Positions 8,320-15,778 are shown, counted from the stretch's first letter. The stretch is 26,680 nt of DNA from Candidatus Saccharimonadota bacterium (GCA_018061375.1 JAGOUG010000005.1:1-26680); one strand, 5' to 3'. The notes: a model not told the origin generated them from the sequence alone. Translations and numbers: made by a program.

Positions 8320-11262
8320 TTACTGTAACTCTTCGCCTTCAGGATGATGTATTACACCTTGTCGGTCAATTGCGATCTCACCAGAAGCAAGTTCGCTATC
8401 TTTGATAGCATCATTTACATCGGTTGACTGCTGTGATTTGGTTGTCGTGGATCTATCAACGTGCACAACCATTTCTTCGACCGACGATTGTGACATTGGT
8501 ATCGGCTGCTGAGGGCCAGCTGCAGAATGTAGTTGTTTGGACGGAGAAGTTTGTGGTGGATGAATACTGTTCGGAGTCACCTGAGGGGTACCGAAGACTG
8601 GCTTCTGGACAGGGGCCTGCGCAGCCGCAAGCGGCTGGGGAGATGAACCAACTGACGGCAATTGAGGTTTAGTAGCCATGTCTTGACGACGTTTTGCTAG
8701 CCATTCATCTAAAAACGATGATGACCCTGGAGCTGGTGGTCTCGCCTGCGTAGGCATACCCCCAGGCCCTTGCAGCTGTGGACGCTGCCCAGATAGTTGT
8801 TGTTGACCAAATGCAGACTTAGGCGCCTCTATGGTCTTTAATCTTTCAAAAATATCTTTTTCTACAATTGCCTTTGGTCTACCATACTTAGCCGACGAAA
8901 GACGTTTCACCGCTTCTGCAAGTTTTAGGTTAGGAGTACCCATCATTGGTGCTGAGTTCATACTAAACGGTTGTGTTGGCGTGCCGTTCATAAGCATCTG
9001 AACAGCCCAACTCCAATTTGGCATCTTGGTTAGATCTTCAGCGTCAAATGTTGGTGAAAAGTACTTCACCAAGAAGTCCGCGTCATTTGCTCCAGTTCGA
9101 GAACTTATCACTGTACCCACGTTTCCAAATACCGCATCACGAATTTCATCAGTTAACTGGCCGACAAATTGGTTGGCCACCACTAGGCTGAGGTGATACT
9201 TACGTGCTTCAGAAAGAATGTCGGAGAATGTCTCGGTAGAAAAGTTCTGGAACTCATCAACATATACCGTAAAGTCTCTACGTTCATCTTCAGGTATGTT
9301 AGCTCTACCCATAGCTGCTGTGTAAAATTTCATAACAAAAATCATACCTAAAAGTTTGGCATTCAGTTCACCCGTCTTACCCTTACTCAAGTTAACCAGT
9401 AGAATTTTGCCTTCATCCATAACCTTACGGATATCAAAACCACTCTTAGTCTGACCGATGACGTTACGCATCATCTGGTTACTTAAGAACGCACCAAATT
9501 TACTTATAACCCACGCTTTTACCTCACCAAAATCATTTGATCGCTCCGATGCTGGCATTTCTTTCAGCCAAAAATCTAAAACCGACGGGTCGGTTACGTA
9601 CTTTAACTTGTTGTTCAAAAAGGCTTTGTCGTTGAGAAGCTTGGGAATGTCTATAAACGACCCACCCTGAGGATCGGCCATAATAGCCAATGCAGAATTA
9701 CGAAATATATGCTCGAAGCGCGGGCCAACTATACCCTGGTGTTGTGGATCATACAACTTGTATATCATATTGAGTGACTCTTGTATCAAGAAATCTTGCT
9801 GTTCTTTAAACTCAAACTCAAACAAATTTAAACCAACTGGGTAGTCCATTTCTCCGGGTGAAAAATAAATAATGTCTTCAGCACGCTCTTTTGGAACCAT
9901 ACCAAGCAACTCCTCAGTAACATCGCCATGGGGATCAATAAACGCAAAACCTCTACCGTCAAGCATGTCCTGTAGCGCAAGGTTACGCAAAAATATAGAC
10001 TTACCAGTTCCGGTCTGCCCAATAATATATGCGTGTCTTGCACGATCTTTCTCGGTAAGTCGTATCGCCTTTTGTGTACCCCTAAATACGTTGTACCCTA
10101 TAAGGAGGCCTTTCTCTGGGATATTAGACGGCCCATCAACCTGCTTAGAAGATTGTCGTTGTAATTGTGACGTCGGCGTGTTTCTCTGATCAGGGAAGTG
10201 GAACATTGTGGCTAATTCTACACTATTAAGTACACTCTGGTTTATCTCTGGTGGGAAGAATCTAAAAATAAACGCCGTCACAAAGCTATCTACTACCTTA
10301 GCTGGAACAAACTTGAATCCATTTCTACCTGGAGAATCAAAGAGCGCAAAGGCTGCAACTATATTGCTAAGGATAACTTGTGACCTGGCAGCAGTATTAG
10401 AAGACGCCACAACTCGAACAAGCACCTCGTACCCTGGGTGTCGGGTTTTTTCTTCAATAGAATCAACCTTAGCTTGTTCTAGGCTTGAAAGTTGCTTGTC
10501 TTCAGGCTTTACCTCTTTAACTTCAGGCGGCTTCCAGAGTGCCTCACCTAACCCCTTCATACTCAAGGTTGCCATACCTGTTTTCTTACCTTTGTCTTTT
10601 TTTATTCTATTTGCAGTTGCTAGGGATTGTTTTATCCATTTCGGATTTGCGGGTCTAATCAGTATTTGTATACCCGCACCGTCATCTTTGGTTAAACTCG
10701 CCATCGAATTGAGTATCGATTGCATGGTATCATTCTTGGTTTCTTGGTAAGTAGCAATAGAGTTCGCCGAGCCTTCCTTTAAGATCATTTCCCCACCAAT
10801 TGTTCCAGAGATTCGTCCTGCTTCGCTAAATATATTATGCTCTTCTACCTCTTCTAGGTGTGCGTTGGGGTACGCACTCGTTATTGCCTGTTGTACAACA
10901 GGAACCATTCCAACAGGTACAGCTGTGTAATAATTTACAACACCTTTATTAGCAATAATCTCAAATGCAAGATGTCTCTGTCCATAAAATGTACTCTTGA
11001 ACCCCTTCGTAGCAGTGCTGGCTAAAATGTTGTAGAGTATCTGAGCCTTAGAGATTGTTTCATCTGTTATATCCCTAGCGTCTCTGCCGCCAACCTCAAT
11101 ATCATCGCTAATCGGAGGAAGATGGATTAGTAGAGGTACCATCTTGAGACCACGTTCGTAGTTTTTTGCCTCGCGAAGTATTCGTCGATAATACCAATAT
11201 CCAACTAGTCCACCGATAACCAAAAATACTACGAACGGTATAGCAATAAATAGCGCTTGCAT
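8320..11262 (-). CDS. VirD4/TraG-like type IV secretion/conjugation ATPase
   Basis: A 980 aa membrane-anchored ATPase of the VirD4/TraG/TraD coupling-protein type. One N-terminal transmembrane helix (about 4-25) precedes a long domain without clear motifs (30-390), Walker A GQTGTGKS (415-422), FIDPHGD (441-447), and the TraM-recognition/Walker B region TVYVDEFQNF (665-674) followed by SEARKYHLSLVVANQF. The last roughly 190 residues are rich in Pro, Gln and Ser and probably disordered. Such proteins move DNA or protein substrates through type IV systems. No relaxase, VirB4, VirB6 or integrase is found in the window, so this is not a recognisable conjugative element; CPR genomes often carry similar ATPases chromosomally. 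It starts 5 nt after the upstream Pro/Gln-rich gene. Third gene of 12126-8320. Confidence 0.85.
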   Translation of the reverse strand: MQALFIAIPFVVFLVIGGLVGYWYYRRILREAKNYERGLKMVPLLIHLPPISDDIEVGGRDARDITDETISKAQILYNILASTATKGFKSTFYGQRHLAFEIIANKGVVNYYTAVPVGMVPVVQQAITSAYPNAHLEEVEEHNIFSEAGRISGTIGGEMILKEGSANSIATYQETKNDTMQSILNSMASLTKDDGAGIQILIRPANPKWIKQSLATANRIKKDKGKKTGMATLSMKGLGEALWKPPEVKEVKPEDKQLSSLEQAKVDSIEEKTRHPGYEVLVRVVASSNTAARSQVILSNIVAAFALFDSPGRNGFKFVPAKVVDSFVTAFIFRFFPPEINQSVLNSVELATMFHFPDQRNTPTSQLQRQSSKQVDGPSNIPEKGLLIGYNVFRGTQKAIRLTEKDRARHAYIIGQTGTGKSIFLRNLALQDMLDGRGFAFIDPHGDVTEELLGMVPKERAEDIIYFSPGEMDYPVGLNLFEFEFKEQQDFLIQESLNMIYKLYDPQHQGIVGPRFEHIFRNSALAIMADPQGGSFIDIPKLLNDKAFLNNKLKYVTDPSVLDFWLKEMPASERSNDFGEVKAWVISKFGAFLSNQMMRNVIGQTKSGFDIRKVMDEGKILLVNLSKGKTGELNAKLLGMIFVMKFYTAAMGRANIPEDERRDFTVYVDEFQNFSTETFSDILSEARKYHLSLVVANQFVGQLTDEIRDAVFGNVGTVISSRTGANDADFLVKYFSPTFDAEDLTKMPNWSWAVQMLMNGTPTQPFSMNSAPMMGTPNLKLAEAVKRLSSAKYGRPKAIVEKDIFERLKTIEAPKSAFGQQQLSGQRPQLQGPGGMPTQARPPAPGSSSFLDEWLAKRRQDMATKPQLPSVGSSPQPLAAAQAPVQKPVFGTPQVTPNSIHPPQTSPSKQLHSAAGPQQPIPMSQSSVEEMVVHVDRSTTTKSQQSTDVNDAIKDSELASGEIAIDRQGVIHHPEGEELQ

Positions 11263-11267
11263 AAATC

Positions 11268-11684
11268 TTAATCCACCAGCTTAATCTGTTTACCATAGCG
11301 CTTCAACAGGTAGTCCGCTTGAAGCTTACTCACCTCTTTTTCCTGAACATGCGGGTCGTCTTTAGTCGCGCTTACAATCTTCTTAGCTTTATCAACCCAT
11401 TCCTTCTCGATAACGTCAACGTCATCAGCAATAGCCGGCCCTGCAGCTGCGGGTACTGTTTGCGGTGGTACTTGTGATACAGGATCTGTAACTGGTATCT
11501 GAGCAGGTTGAACTGACTGTAGCTGTACTGGTTGTACCGCTTGTGGTGTAGCAACGAGCGTTTCTGGCCGTTGGGCACCTCTCTCCCTGTCAGTCGGTGA
11601 GGACAACGGTTGTTCTGTGCTGATTTGTGAGCTCAGTGGTTCACTCATCGGTCTTGGTGCTGGTAGTATCGGCTCTGGTTCCAT
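11268..11684 (-). CDS. Pro/Gln-rich protein with conserved C-terminal module, partner of the VirD4-like ATPase
   Basis: A 138 aa protein in two parts. Residues 1-85 are low complexity, rich in Pro, Gln, Val and Ser, without predicted fold. Residues 88-138 form a charged helical module beginning DVIEKEWVDKAKKIV, with HVQEKEVSKLQADYLLKRYG near the end. Proteins with this kind of C-terminus occur in CPR genomes close to the same kind of ATPase, from general familiarity rather than a search. The close spacing (5 nt) to the ATPase gene suggests a soluble adaptor or assembly partner. No enzymatic motif is seen. Confidence 0.75.
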   Translation of the reverse strand: MEPEPILPAPRPMSEPLSSQISTEQPLSSPTDRERGAQRPETLVATPQAVQPVQLQSVQPAQIPVTDPVSQVPPQTVPAAAGPAIADDVDVIEKEWVDKAKKIVSATKDDPHVQEKEVSKLQADYLLKRYGKQIKLVD

Positions 11685-11724
11685 ATCTGTTATGAGTATA
11701 GCAAATAAACACTAGCTTTGGTAA

Positions 11725-12126
11725 CTAAAAACGCCGAGCAATATAAAAATTTGCCATGACTTCTAATAGGATAACTAGGATAACATCGGTTACGCTTAGT
11801 TGATTGAGTGTTTGTAAGCCAACTAAAAATACACCGCCGACCGAGAGTATGACCGATAATAAGAACACTCTACTTGGACTAAGTGAAAACCCGAACATCG
11901 GCGCTACAACACCTAGCCCAAGGGACAAGACTTGTACAAAAAGCAAAAATACCAACGCGAGCATACCCAGGACAATAATTGGCCCACCTTCAGTTGGCCT
12001 TGAGGTTACCAGTAGTAATATAATTACTGAGGAAGTAAGTAAAAGCGGTAAAATCCTGAGTATTAGTGAGCGTAGGCTGATCTGACTACCAGATAAATAC
12101 TCGTGTTCTATGTCTGACGATTCCAT
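11725..12126 (-). CDS. four-helix membrane protein of unknown function
   Basis: A 133 aa protein with about four hydrophobic helices (LILRILPLLLTSSVIILLL, IIVLGMLALVFLLFVQVL, VFLLSVILSVGGVFLVGL and VTDVILVILLEVMANFYI) after a short acidic N-terminus MESSDIEHEY. The frame could start at a TTG at 12138, but the ATG at 12126 gives a conventional start; neither has a clear ribosome binding site. It is the first gene before the Pro/Gln protein and the VirD4-like ATPase, 40 nt upstream of the former, so a membrane component of that system is plausible. A terminator-like hairpin (12163-12224) lies 37 nt before its start. Confidence 0.7.
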   Translation of the reverse strand: MESSDIEHEYLSGSQISLRSLILRILPLLLTSSVIILLLVTSRPTEGGPIIVLGMLALVFLLFVQVLSLGLGVVAPMFGFSLSPSRVFLLSVILSVGGVFLVGLQTLNQLSVTDVILVILLEVMANFYIARRF

Positions 12127-12162
12127 ACATCTATTCAAACAGAAATCAAAAAAATTAGATAC

Positions 12163-12224
12163 AAAAAAGCTAGAGTATCAAATCCGCCAACTTAATTACT
12201 TTTGTAGCGCTTGAATACTCTAGC
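12163..12224 (-). terminator. Rho-independent terminator-like hairpin at the 3' end of the structured RNA
   Basis: On the minus strand GCTAGAGTAT (12215-12224) pairs perfectly over 10 bp with ATACTCTAGC (12169-12178) and is followed directly by six T (12163-12168). The loop is long (36 nt). Within it GCGCTA (12205-12210) can instead pair with TAGCGC (12250-12255) just upstream, so two mutually influencing conformations are possible. It would end the structured RNA that comes from the right and insulate, or conditionally connect, the membrane-protein operon on its left. Confidence 0.65.
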
Positions 12225-12308
12225 AGTGACTGACCGCCCCCATAAGAGGGCGCTAGACCGTTATATAAACGGTAAAAATATAAGAAAGGTGCAACCCCGA
12301 AGGGCTAC

Positions 12309-12440
12309 ATAAACAATAGCACTATCGTTTTGTAATATCAAGTATATTTATATGTACTATATACAACAGTTATCTGTTATATTTATAATAATAAAGTTGT
12401 AATTATTACATTTTATTCATTATCATCTTAAGATCTGGAG
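12309..12440. other. very AT-rich segment inside the structured region
   Basis: About 130 nt made almost wholly of A and T, with two small hairpins (AACAG/CTGTT at 12365-12378 and TGTAA/TTACA at 12398-12410). It separates the strongly folded part at 12500-12905 from the 3' hairpin series at 12235-12308. It could be a flexible linker of the RNA, or an easily melted DNA element. Confidence 0.5.
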
Positions 12441-12927
12441 ACTAACGCACCCCCGTAGTGTGCTTTGACGGCCAATTTTGTACAGGCGTATATGTAAAAT
12501 TAGCTAAAGAACGTATCGAATATATTTATGTATTCAGTACGATAGCTAGTACACGGCTCGTCTTAACTAGCAGATAAGTTGCCCTTCTGTATGTAGGTCT
12601 ATCAAGCTACGCACATAGCCATACGCACGCCTTCATATACATAGGGTCATTCAACATGACGACCCGAACACATTATGTACCGAGCAGGCGCACTGGCCCT
12701 GCCTTGCTCTGCATAGGCAGGGCTCTAGCACAGCCAGCTATGTAGCGGCTATACCCACACAATGCGTCTGGTCTGCTCTATGTGTTCGCATGTATATGAA
12801 GCATACCAAATTGCATTAAGTAATTGCCATACACCCATGCACAACGCATATTTGTGCATATATATCGTGCGTTATTTAGACACTGCAGCGCATTAAAATG
12901 CACGCCTCCAACGTAGAGCCGACGGCA

Positions 12928-12936
12928 TGTGGATAA
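12928..12936 (-). promoter_or_regulatory. single perfect DnaA-box 9-mer
   Basis: The minus strand reads TTATCCACA, the consensus DnaA box, at the right edge of the structured region. No second good copy was found nearby and dnaA is not in the window, so it may be a chance match or an isolated regulatory box. Confidence 0.3.
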
Positions 12937-12963
12937 CTTCATATTTTTTTGTGTGATTTATTG

Positions 12964-12992
12964 TTGACATAAGCTTTTAAGACGATTATTAT
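12964..12992 (+). promoter_or_regulatory. sigma70-type promoter upstream of comM
   Basis: Perfect -35 TTGACA (12964-12969), 17 nt spacer, -10 TATTAT (12987-12992). Transcription would start near 12999, about 128 nt before the comM start codon. A hairpin terminator at 13045-13079 lies between, so the first product may be a short RNA of about 80 nt. Confidence 0.8.
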
Positions 12993-13044
12993 GATGGTGG
13001 CACTTGAATAAAAAAAGTGCTCAAAACAAAAAGACAAACCCTTG

Positions 13045-13079
13045 AAACAACGGCTCCTCGCAGGCCGTTGTTTTCTTTT
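13045..13079 (+). terminator. terminator in the comM leader (possible attenuator)
   Basis: AAACAACGGC (13045-13054) pairs over 10 bp with GCCGTTGTTT (13064-13073), followed by TTTTCTTTT. It lies between the promoter at 12964-12992 and comM. The stem and loop contain GCTCCTC (13053-13059), exactly complementary to GAGGAGC (13119-13125), the comM ribosome binding site. A smaller hairpin, GCACTT/AAGTGC (13000-13020), lies at the RNA 5' end. This reads as an attenuated leader or a small RNA. Confidence 0.75.
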
Positions 13080-13126
13080 GGTTATCTTATTAGTCTGCTA
13101 TTATTACTACAAGTATTGGAGGAGCG

Positions 13127-14632
13127 GTGGTCTTAGCTAAAGTACATTCCGCAGCGCACGTTGGATTCGATGGCAGACTCATCGAAGTCGAATGCGATAT
13201 TACCAATGGACTCCCCTCGGTGGTAATTGTTGGCCTAGGAAATAAAGCAATCGACGAATCGAAAGAACGTATTCGCAGCAGTATAAAAAATAGCGAACTT
13301 GTGATGCCCCGTAAGCGTATAACACTCAACCTTGCACCCGCTGATTTGCCTAAAGATGGTTCATGTTACGACCTACCCATGGCGGTTGCAATACTTGCCG
13401 CAAGTCAGCAAATACCAAACACTCTTTTAGCCGACTCGTTATTTGTTGGTGAACTTTCACTCGACGGAAAAGTACGTGCAGTCCGTGGCATAATTAGCCA
13501 TGTTGAAGTAGCTAAAAGAAACGGTATTAGGCGAATATTCACACCCGCAGCAAATGCCCAGCAGGCATCACTTGTAAAAGGAATCGACATCATTGCAGTC
13601 GACACTATACTAGAACTTACCAAGCAGCTCTGCGAACCCACAAAACTGCAGCCTTACGTACGAAAAAAAGATATGGCCAACAGTCGCATCAAAGATGTCG
13701 ATTTTTCAGACATATATGGACAGCAACATGCTAAGCGAGCGTTAGAGGTTGCGGTTGCGGGTAATCACAACATACTTCTGACAGGTCCTCCTGGCGCAGG
13801 TAAAACGATGATGGCCCGGGCGCTGCTTTCAATTATGCCCGAGCCCACCTATGAAGAAATCATAGCCATAACAAAGCTTCACAGCCTAGCTGGTGAGGTT
13901 ACTGACACGGTAGCAACCAAACGACCGTTTCGATCACCGCACCACACCGCTAGCAGCATTGCGCTGATAGGGGGTGGCAAAAACCCAAAGCCAGGTGAGA
14001 TAAGCCTTGCCCATAAAGGCATCCTCTTTTTAGATGAACTGCCCGAATACGCCCGTTCGTGTCTTGAATCACTTCGGCAACCACTCGAAGACCGTGTTGT
14101 AACAATCGCCCGTATTCAAGATACCGTGACCTTTCCGGCAGATTTTATGCTGGTTGCAACACAAAACCCTTGCCCCTGCGGCTACTATCTAGACCCTGAT
14201 CACGAATGTAGCTGTACGCCCCATCAGATTAATCAGTACAGCAAAAAAATATCTGGTCCCCTACTCGACAGAATAGATTTAGTGGTGAGTGTACAAAAAG
14301 TTGAACATAAACACCTTCTTCGTGAAGCAACCGGTATTTCAGAGAGTGATCAAATGTTCACGCGCATACAGTCTGCTCGGGATATTCAGACTAAGCGATT
14401 TAAGACCGACACTCGCTACAATACCCATATGACAAACCGTGAAATTTTAAAAGATGCGCATCTCACCCCTGATTCTAAACTATTTTTGGAACAAGCCAGC
14501 GCCAAACTCAGCCTCTCAGCACGCAGCTATATGAAGGTTATTCGCGTTGCTCGAACCATTGCCGACCTCGGTGCGGAACCAACAATCAAAATAGAGCACA
14601 TTAGTGAGGCACTGCAATATAGGCCTCGTTGA
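13127..14632 (+). CDS. comM: ComM/YifB family AAA+ ATPase (Mg-chelatase-like)
   Basis: A 501 aa protein of the ComM/YifB family. ComM is a hexameric helicase that drives branch migration when single-stranded DNA is integrated during natural transformation. The N-terminal Lon-S5-like domain is followed by Walker A GPPGAGKT (220-227), SPHHTASSIALIGGG, Walker B GILFLDELPEYAR (about 298-310), a Cys-rich motif CPCGYYLDPDHECSC typical of the family, and the C-terminal Mg-chelatase helical domain with SARSYMKVIRVARTIADL. The start is a GTG preceded by GGAGGAG at proper distance. Expression probably comes from the promoter at 12964-12992 through the terminator at 13045-13079. It is followed after 66 nt by infC. 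Its presence suggests the cell can take up and recombine DNA. Confidence 0.95.
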   Translation: MVLAKVHSAAHVGFDGRLIEVECDITNGLPSVVIVGLGNKAIDESKERIRSSIKNSELVMPRKRITLNLAPADLPKDGSCYDLPMAVAILAASQQIPNTLLADSLFVGELSLDGKVRAVRGIISHVEVAKRNGIRRIFTPAANAQQASLVKGIDIIAVDTILELTKQLCEPTKLQPYVRKKDMANSRIKDVDFSDIYGQQHAKRALEVAVAGNHNILLTGPPGAGKTMMARALLSIMPEPTYEEIIAITKLHSLAGEVTDTVATKRPFRSPHHTASSIALIGGGKNPKPGEISLAHKGILFLDELPEYARSCLESLRQPLEDRVVTIARIQDTVTFPADFMLVATQNPCPCGYYLDPDHECSCTPHQINQYSKKISGPLLDRIDLVVSVQKVEHKHLLREATGISESDQMFTRIQSARDIQTKRFKTDTRYNTHMTNREILKDAHLTPDSKLFLEQASAKLSLSARSYMKVIRVARTIADLGAEPTIKIEHISEALQYRPR

Positions 14633-14657
14633 TCATATTCAACAGATGTGATACACT
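14629..14657 (+). promoter_or_regulatory. candidate promoter for infC-rpmI-rplT
   Basis: TTGATC (14629-14634), 17 nt spacer, then TACACT (14652-14657) preceded by TGA, an extended -10. Transcription would start near 14664, leaving about 35 nt of leader. The -35 overlaps the comM stop codon, so infC may also receive transcripts from comM. Confidence 0.5.
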
Positions 14658-14686
14658 TATTCAAATATACGTAGAAACGCAGTAAT

Positions 14687-14701
14687 AAGGAGCCCCCGAT
14701 A
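14687..14701 (+). promoter_or_regulatory. ribosome binding site and AUA start codon of infC
   Basis: AAGGAG (14687-14692) is followed after 6 nt by ATA (14699-14701), in frame with the IF3 body. No ATG, GTG or TTG lies in frame near this site, and the first in-frame ATG (14723) has no ribosome binding site. Confidence 0.75.
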
Positions 14702-15226
14702 GCCAAGCCAGAAAAAACACGGATGAATCACGCGATTAGAGCGACTGAACTTCGGATAATAGATGAAAACGGTGAACAGCTCGGTGTGCTTTCTAAAAGC
14801 GAGGCTCTCCAACGCGCCGAACTTGCAGGACTTGATCTTGTTGAAGTGTCCCCAAATGCAAACCCACCCGTGGCACGTATTGTTGACTGGGGTAAGTACA
14901 AGTACGAAAAAACTAAACAATTGAAGCAACAGAAAAAACAACAGAAAGTTGTAGACATTAAACAGATCAGACTAGGTATGCGAATTGGTGATAACGACCT
15001 CGAAATTAAAATTAATCGCATAAAAAAGTTCTTAGAGGCTGGTCACAAGGTTAAAGTTATGTTACTATATCGCGGTAGAGAGAACGCACATAAAGAGCTC
15101 GGGTTCACACTTTTTGAACGAATTTCCTCAAAACTTGAGGATGTCGCAATAGTGGACCAACCGGCACAACTAGCCGGTCGCAATCTAACGATCACTTATA
15201 GGAGAAGTACAAATGCCAAAAATTAA
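14699..15226 (+). CDS. infC: translation initiation factor IF-3
   Basis: IF3 binds the 30S subunit and proofreads start codon and initiator tRNA choice. The 175 aa product reads (M)AKPEKTRMNHAIRATELRI, matching the usual IF3 N-terminus in which a RINEQIRA-like segment comes about ten residues after the start. It continues with IDENGEQLGVLSKSEAL, the lysine-rich linker and the C-terminal domain (DIKQIRLGMRIGDNDLEIK, KVKVMLLYRGRE). Starting at the ATG at 14723 would remove the residues before MNHAIRA and lacks a ribosome binding site. The AUA start recalls the AUU start of E. coli infC, where IF3 discriminates against its own start codon and so autoregulates; autoregulation here is inferred. 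It overlaps rpmI by 14 nt. Confidence 0.95.
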   Translation: MAKPEKTRMNHAIRATELRIIDENGEQLGVLSKSEALQRAELAGLDLVEVSPNANPPVARIVDWGKYKYEKTKQLKQQKKQQKVVDIKQIRLGMRIGDNDLEIKINRIKKFLEAGHKVKVMLLYRGRENAHKELGFTLFERISSKLEDVAIVDQPAQLAGRNLTITYRRSTNAKN

Positions 15227-15407
15227 GACTCACAAGGGCACGGCAAAGCGTGTTAAAAAAACCGGTACCGGTAAACTTATGCGTGAAAAAGCATTTGGTA
15301 ATCACCTTTTGTCTAAAAAATCTGCTGGACGTAAGCGTAATAACGCTCGCGCACACGGCGTAAGTAAAAGTAATGTTTCTAACGTTAAGCGCGCACTAGG
15401 CGCATAG
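15213..15407 (+). CDS. rpmI: 50S ribosomal protein L35
   Basis: L35, 64 aa, with the typical start MPKIKTHKGTAKRVKKTGTGK and a central SKKSAGRKRN segment; very basic. It overlaps the end of infC by 14 nt and has AGGAG within infC. Part of the widely conserved infC-rpmI-rplT order. It sits in the 50S subunit. Confidence 0.97.
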   Translation: MPKIKTHKGTAKRVKKTGTGKLMREKAFGNHLLSKKSAGRKRNNARAHGVSKSNVSNVKRALGA

Positions 15408-15433
15408 TATCAGAGAAGGAATAAGGAGTATAT

Positions 15434-15778
15434 ATGCGAGTTAAAAGAGGCGTACCAGGCCACCAGAAGCACAAGAAGATAATGAAGAAGACGAAGGGCA
15501 TGCAACATGCTCGACGTAGTTCTATTAAATTAGGTCGTCAAGCAGTTATTCGCTCACTTCAGTACGCGTACCGAGACCGACGCAATAAAAAACGAGACTT
15601 CCGTAGTCTCTGGATTACGCGTATCAATGCTGCAGTTCGCGAACATGGCATGAGCTACAGTGTATTCATGAATGGTCTTAAGAACCAAAAGATTGAAGTT
15701 GACCGAAAGATTCTATCTGAACTCGCAGTTTCTGAGCCTGCAGCAATCAAAGAACTTGTTGCTATAGCAAGTAAATAA
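15434..15778 (+). CDS. rplT: 50S ribosomal protein L20
   Basis: L20, 114 aa, binds 23S rRNA early in 50S assembly. Recognisable by MRVKRGVPGHQKHKKIMKK, ARRSSIKLGRQAVIRSLQYAYRDRRNKKRDFRSLWITRINAA (central helix and globular domain, about 28-70) and SYSVFMNGLKNQKIEVDRKILSELA. It starts 26 nt after rpmI with AAGGAG upstream. In E. coli and Bacillus L20 represses its own operon through an mRNA structure; no such structure is obvious in the short leader here. A strong bidirectional terminator follows at 15797-15833. Confidence 0.97.
   Translation: MRVKRGVPGHQKHKKIMKKTKGMQHARRSSIKLGRQAVIRSLQYAYRDRRNKKRDFRSLWITRINAAVREHGMSYSVFMNGLKNQKIEVDRKILSELAVSEPAAIKELVAIASK

Larger units (their letters stand above)
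12163..12905 (-). ncRNA. large highly structured RNA of about 750 nt, class not recognised
   Basis: This stretch has no convincing ORF but a dense nested set of complementary segments. Main helices: 12623-12629/12866-12872 (7 bp), 12631-12642/12790-12801 (12 bp), 12666-12673/12780-12787 (8 bp), 12682-12687/12773-12778 and 12689-12692/12763-12766, enclosing hairpins 12696-12723 (8 bp) and 12732-12750; also hairpins 12644-12665, 12837-12859 (8 bp), 12888-12903, 12606-12619, 12501-12548, 12291-12308, 12257-12273 and 12235-12252, ending in the terminator at 12163-12224. Strand is set by wobble pairs: in the hairpins at 12235, 12291, 12606, 12644 and 12888 the minus strand gives G-U pairs where the plus strand has A-C mismatches, and 12291-12308 has a UUCG tetraloop only on the minus strand. 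It is not tmRNA (no tRNA-like ends), RNase P or SRP RNA. The 5' end (somewhere between 12905 and about 12960) is uncertain because no good minus-strand promoter is seen. Confidence 0.65.

Noticed and set aside
8320..12126. Integrated conjugative element or plasmid remnant
   Set aside because: No relaxase, integrase, transposase, att-like repeats or tRNA junction is visible; the surroundings are core chromosomal genes.
12139..12960. tmRNA, CRISPR array or intron in the long intergenic region
   Set aside because: There is no T-loop GGTTCGAATCC-like end or alanine tRNA-like acceptor, no regularly spaced direct repeats, and no splice-type intron core that I could recognise.
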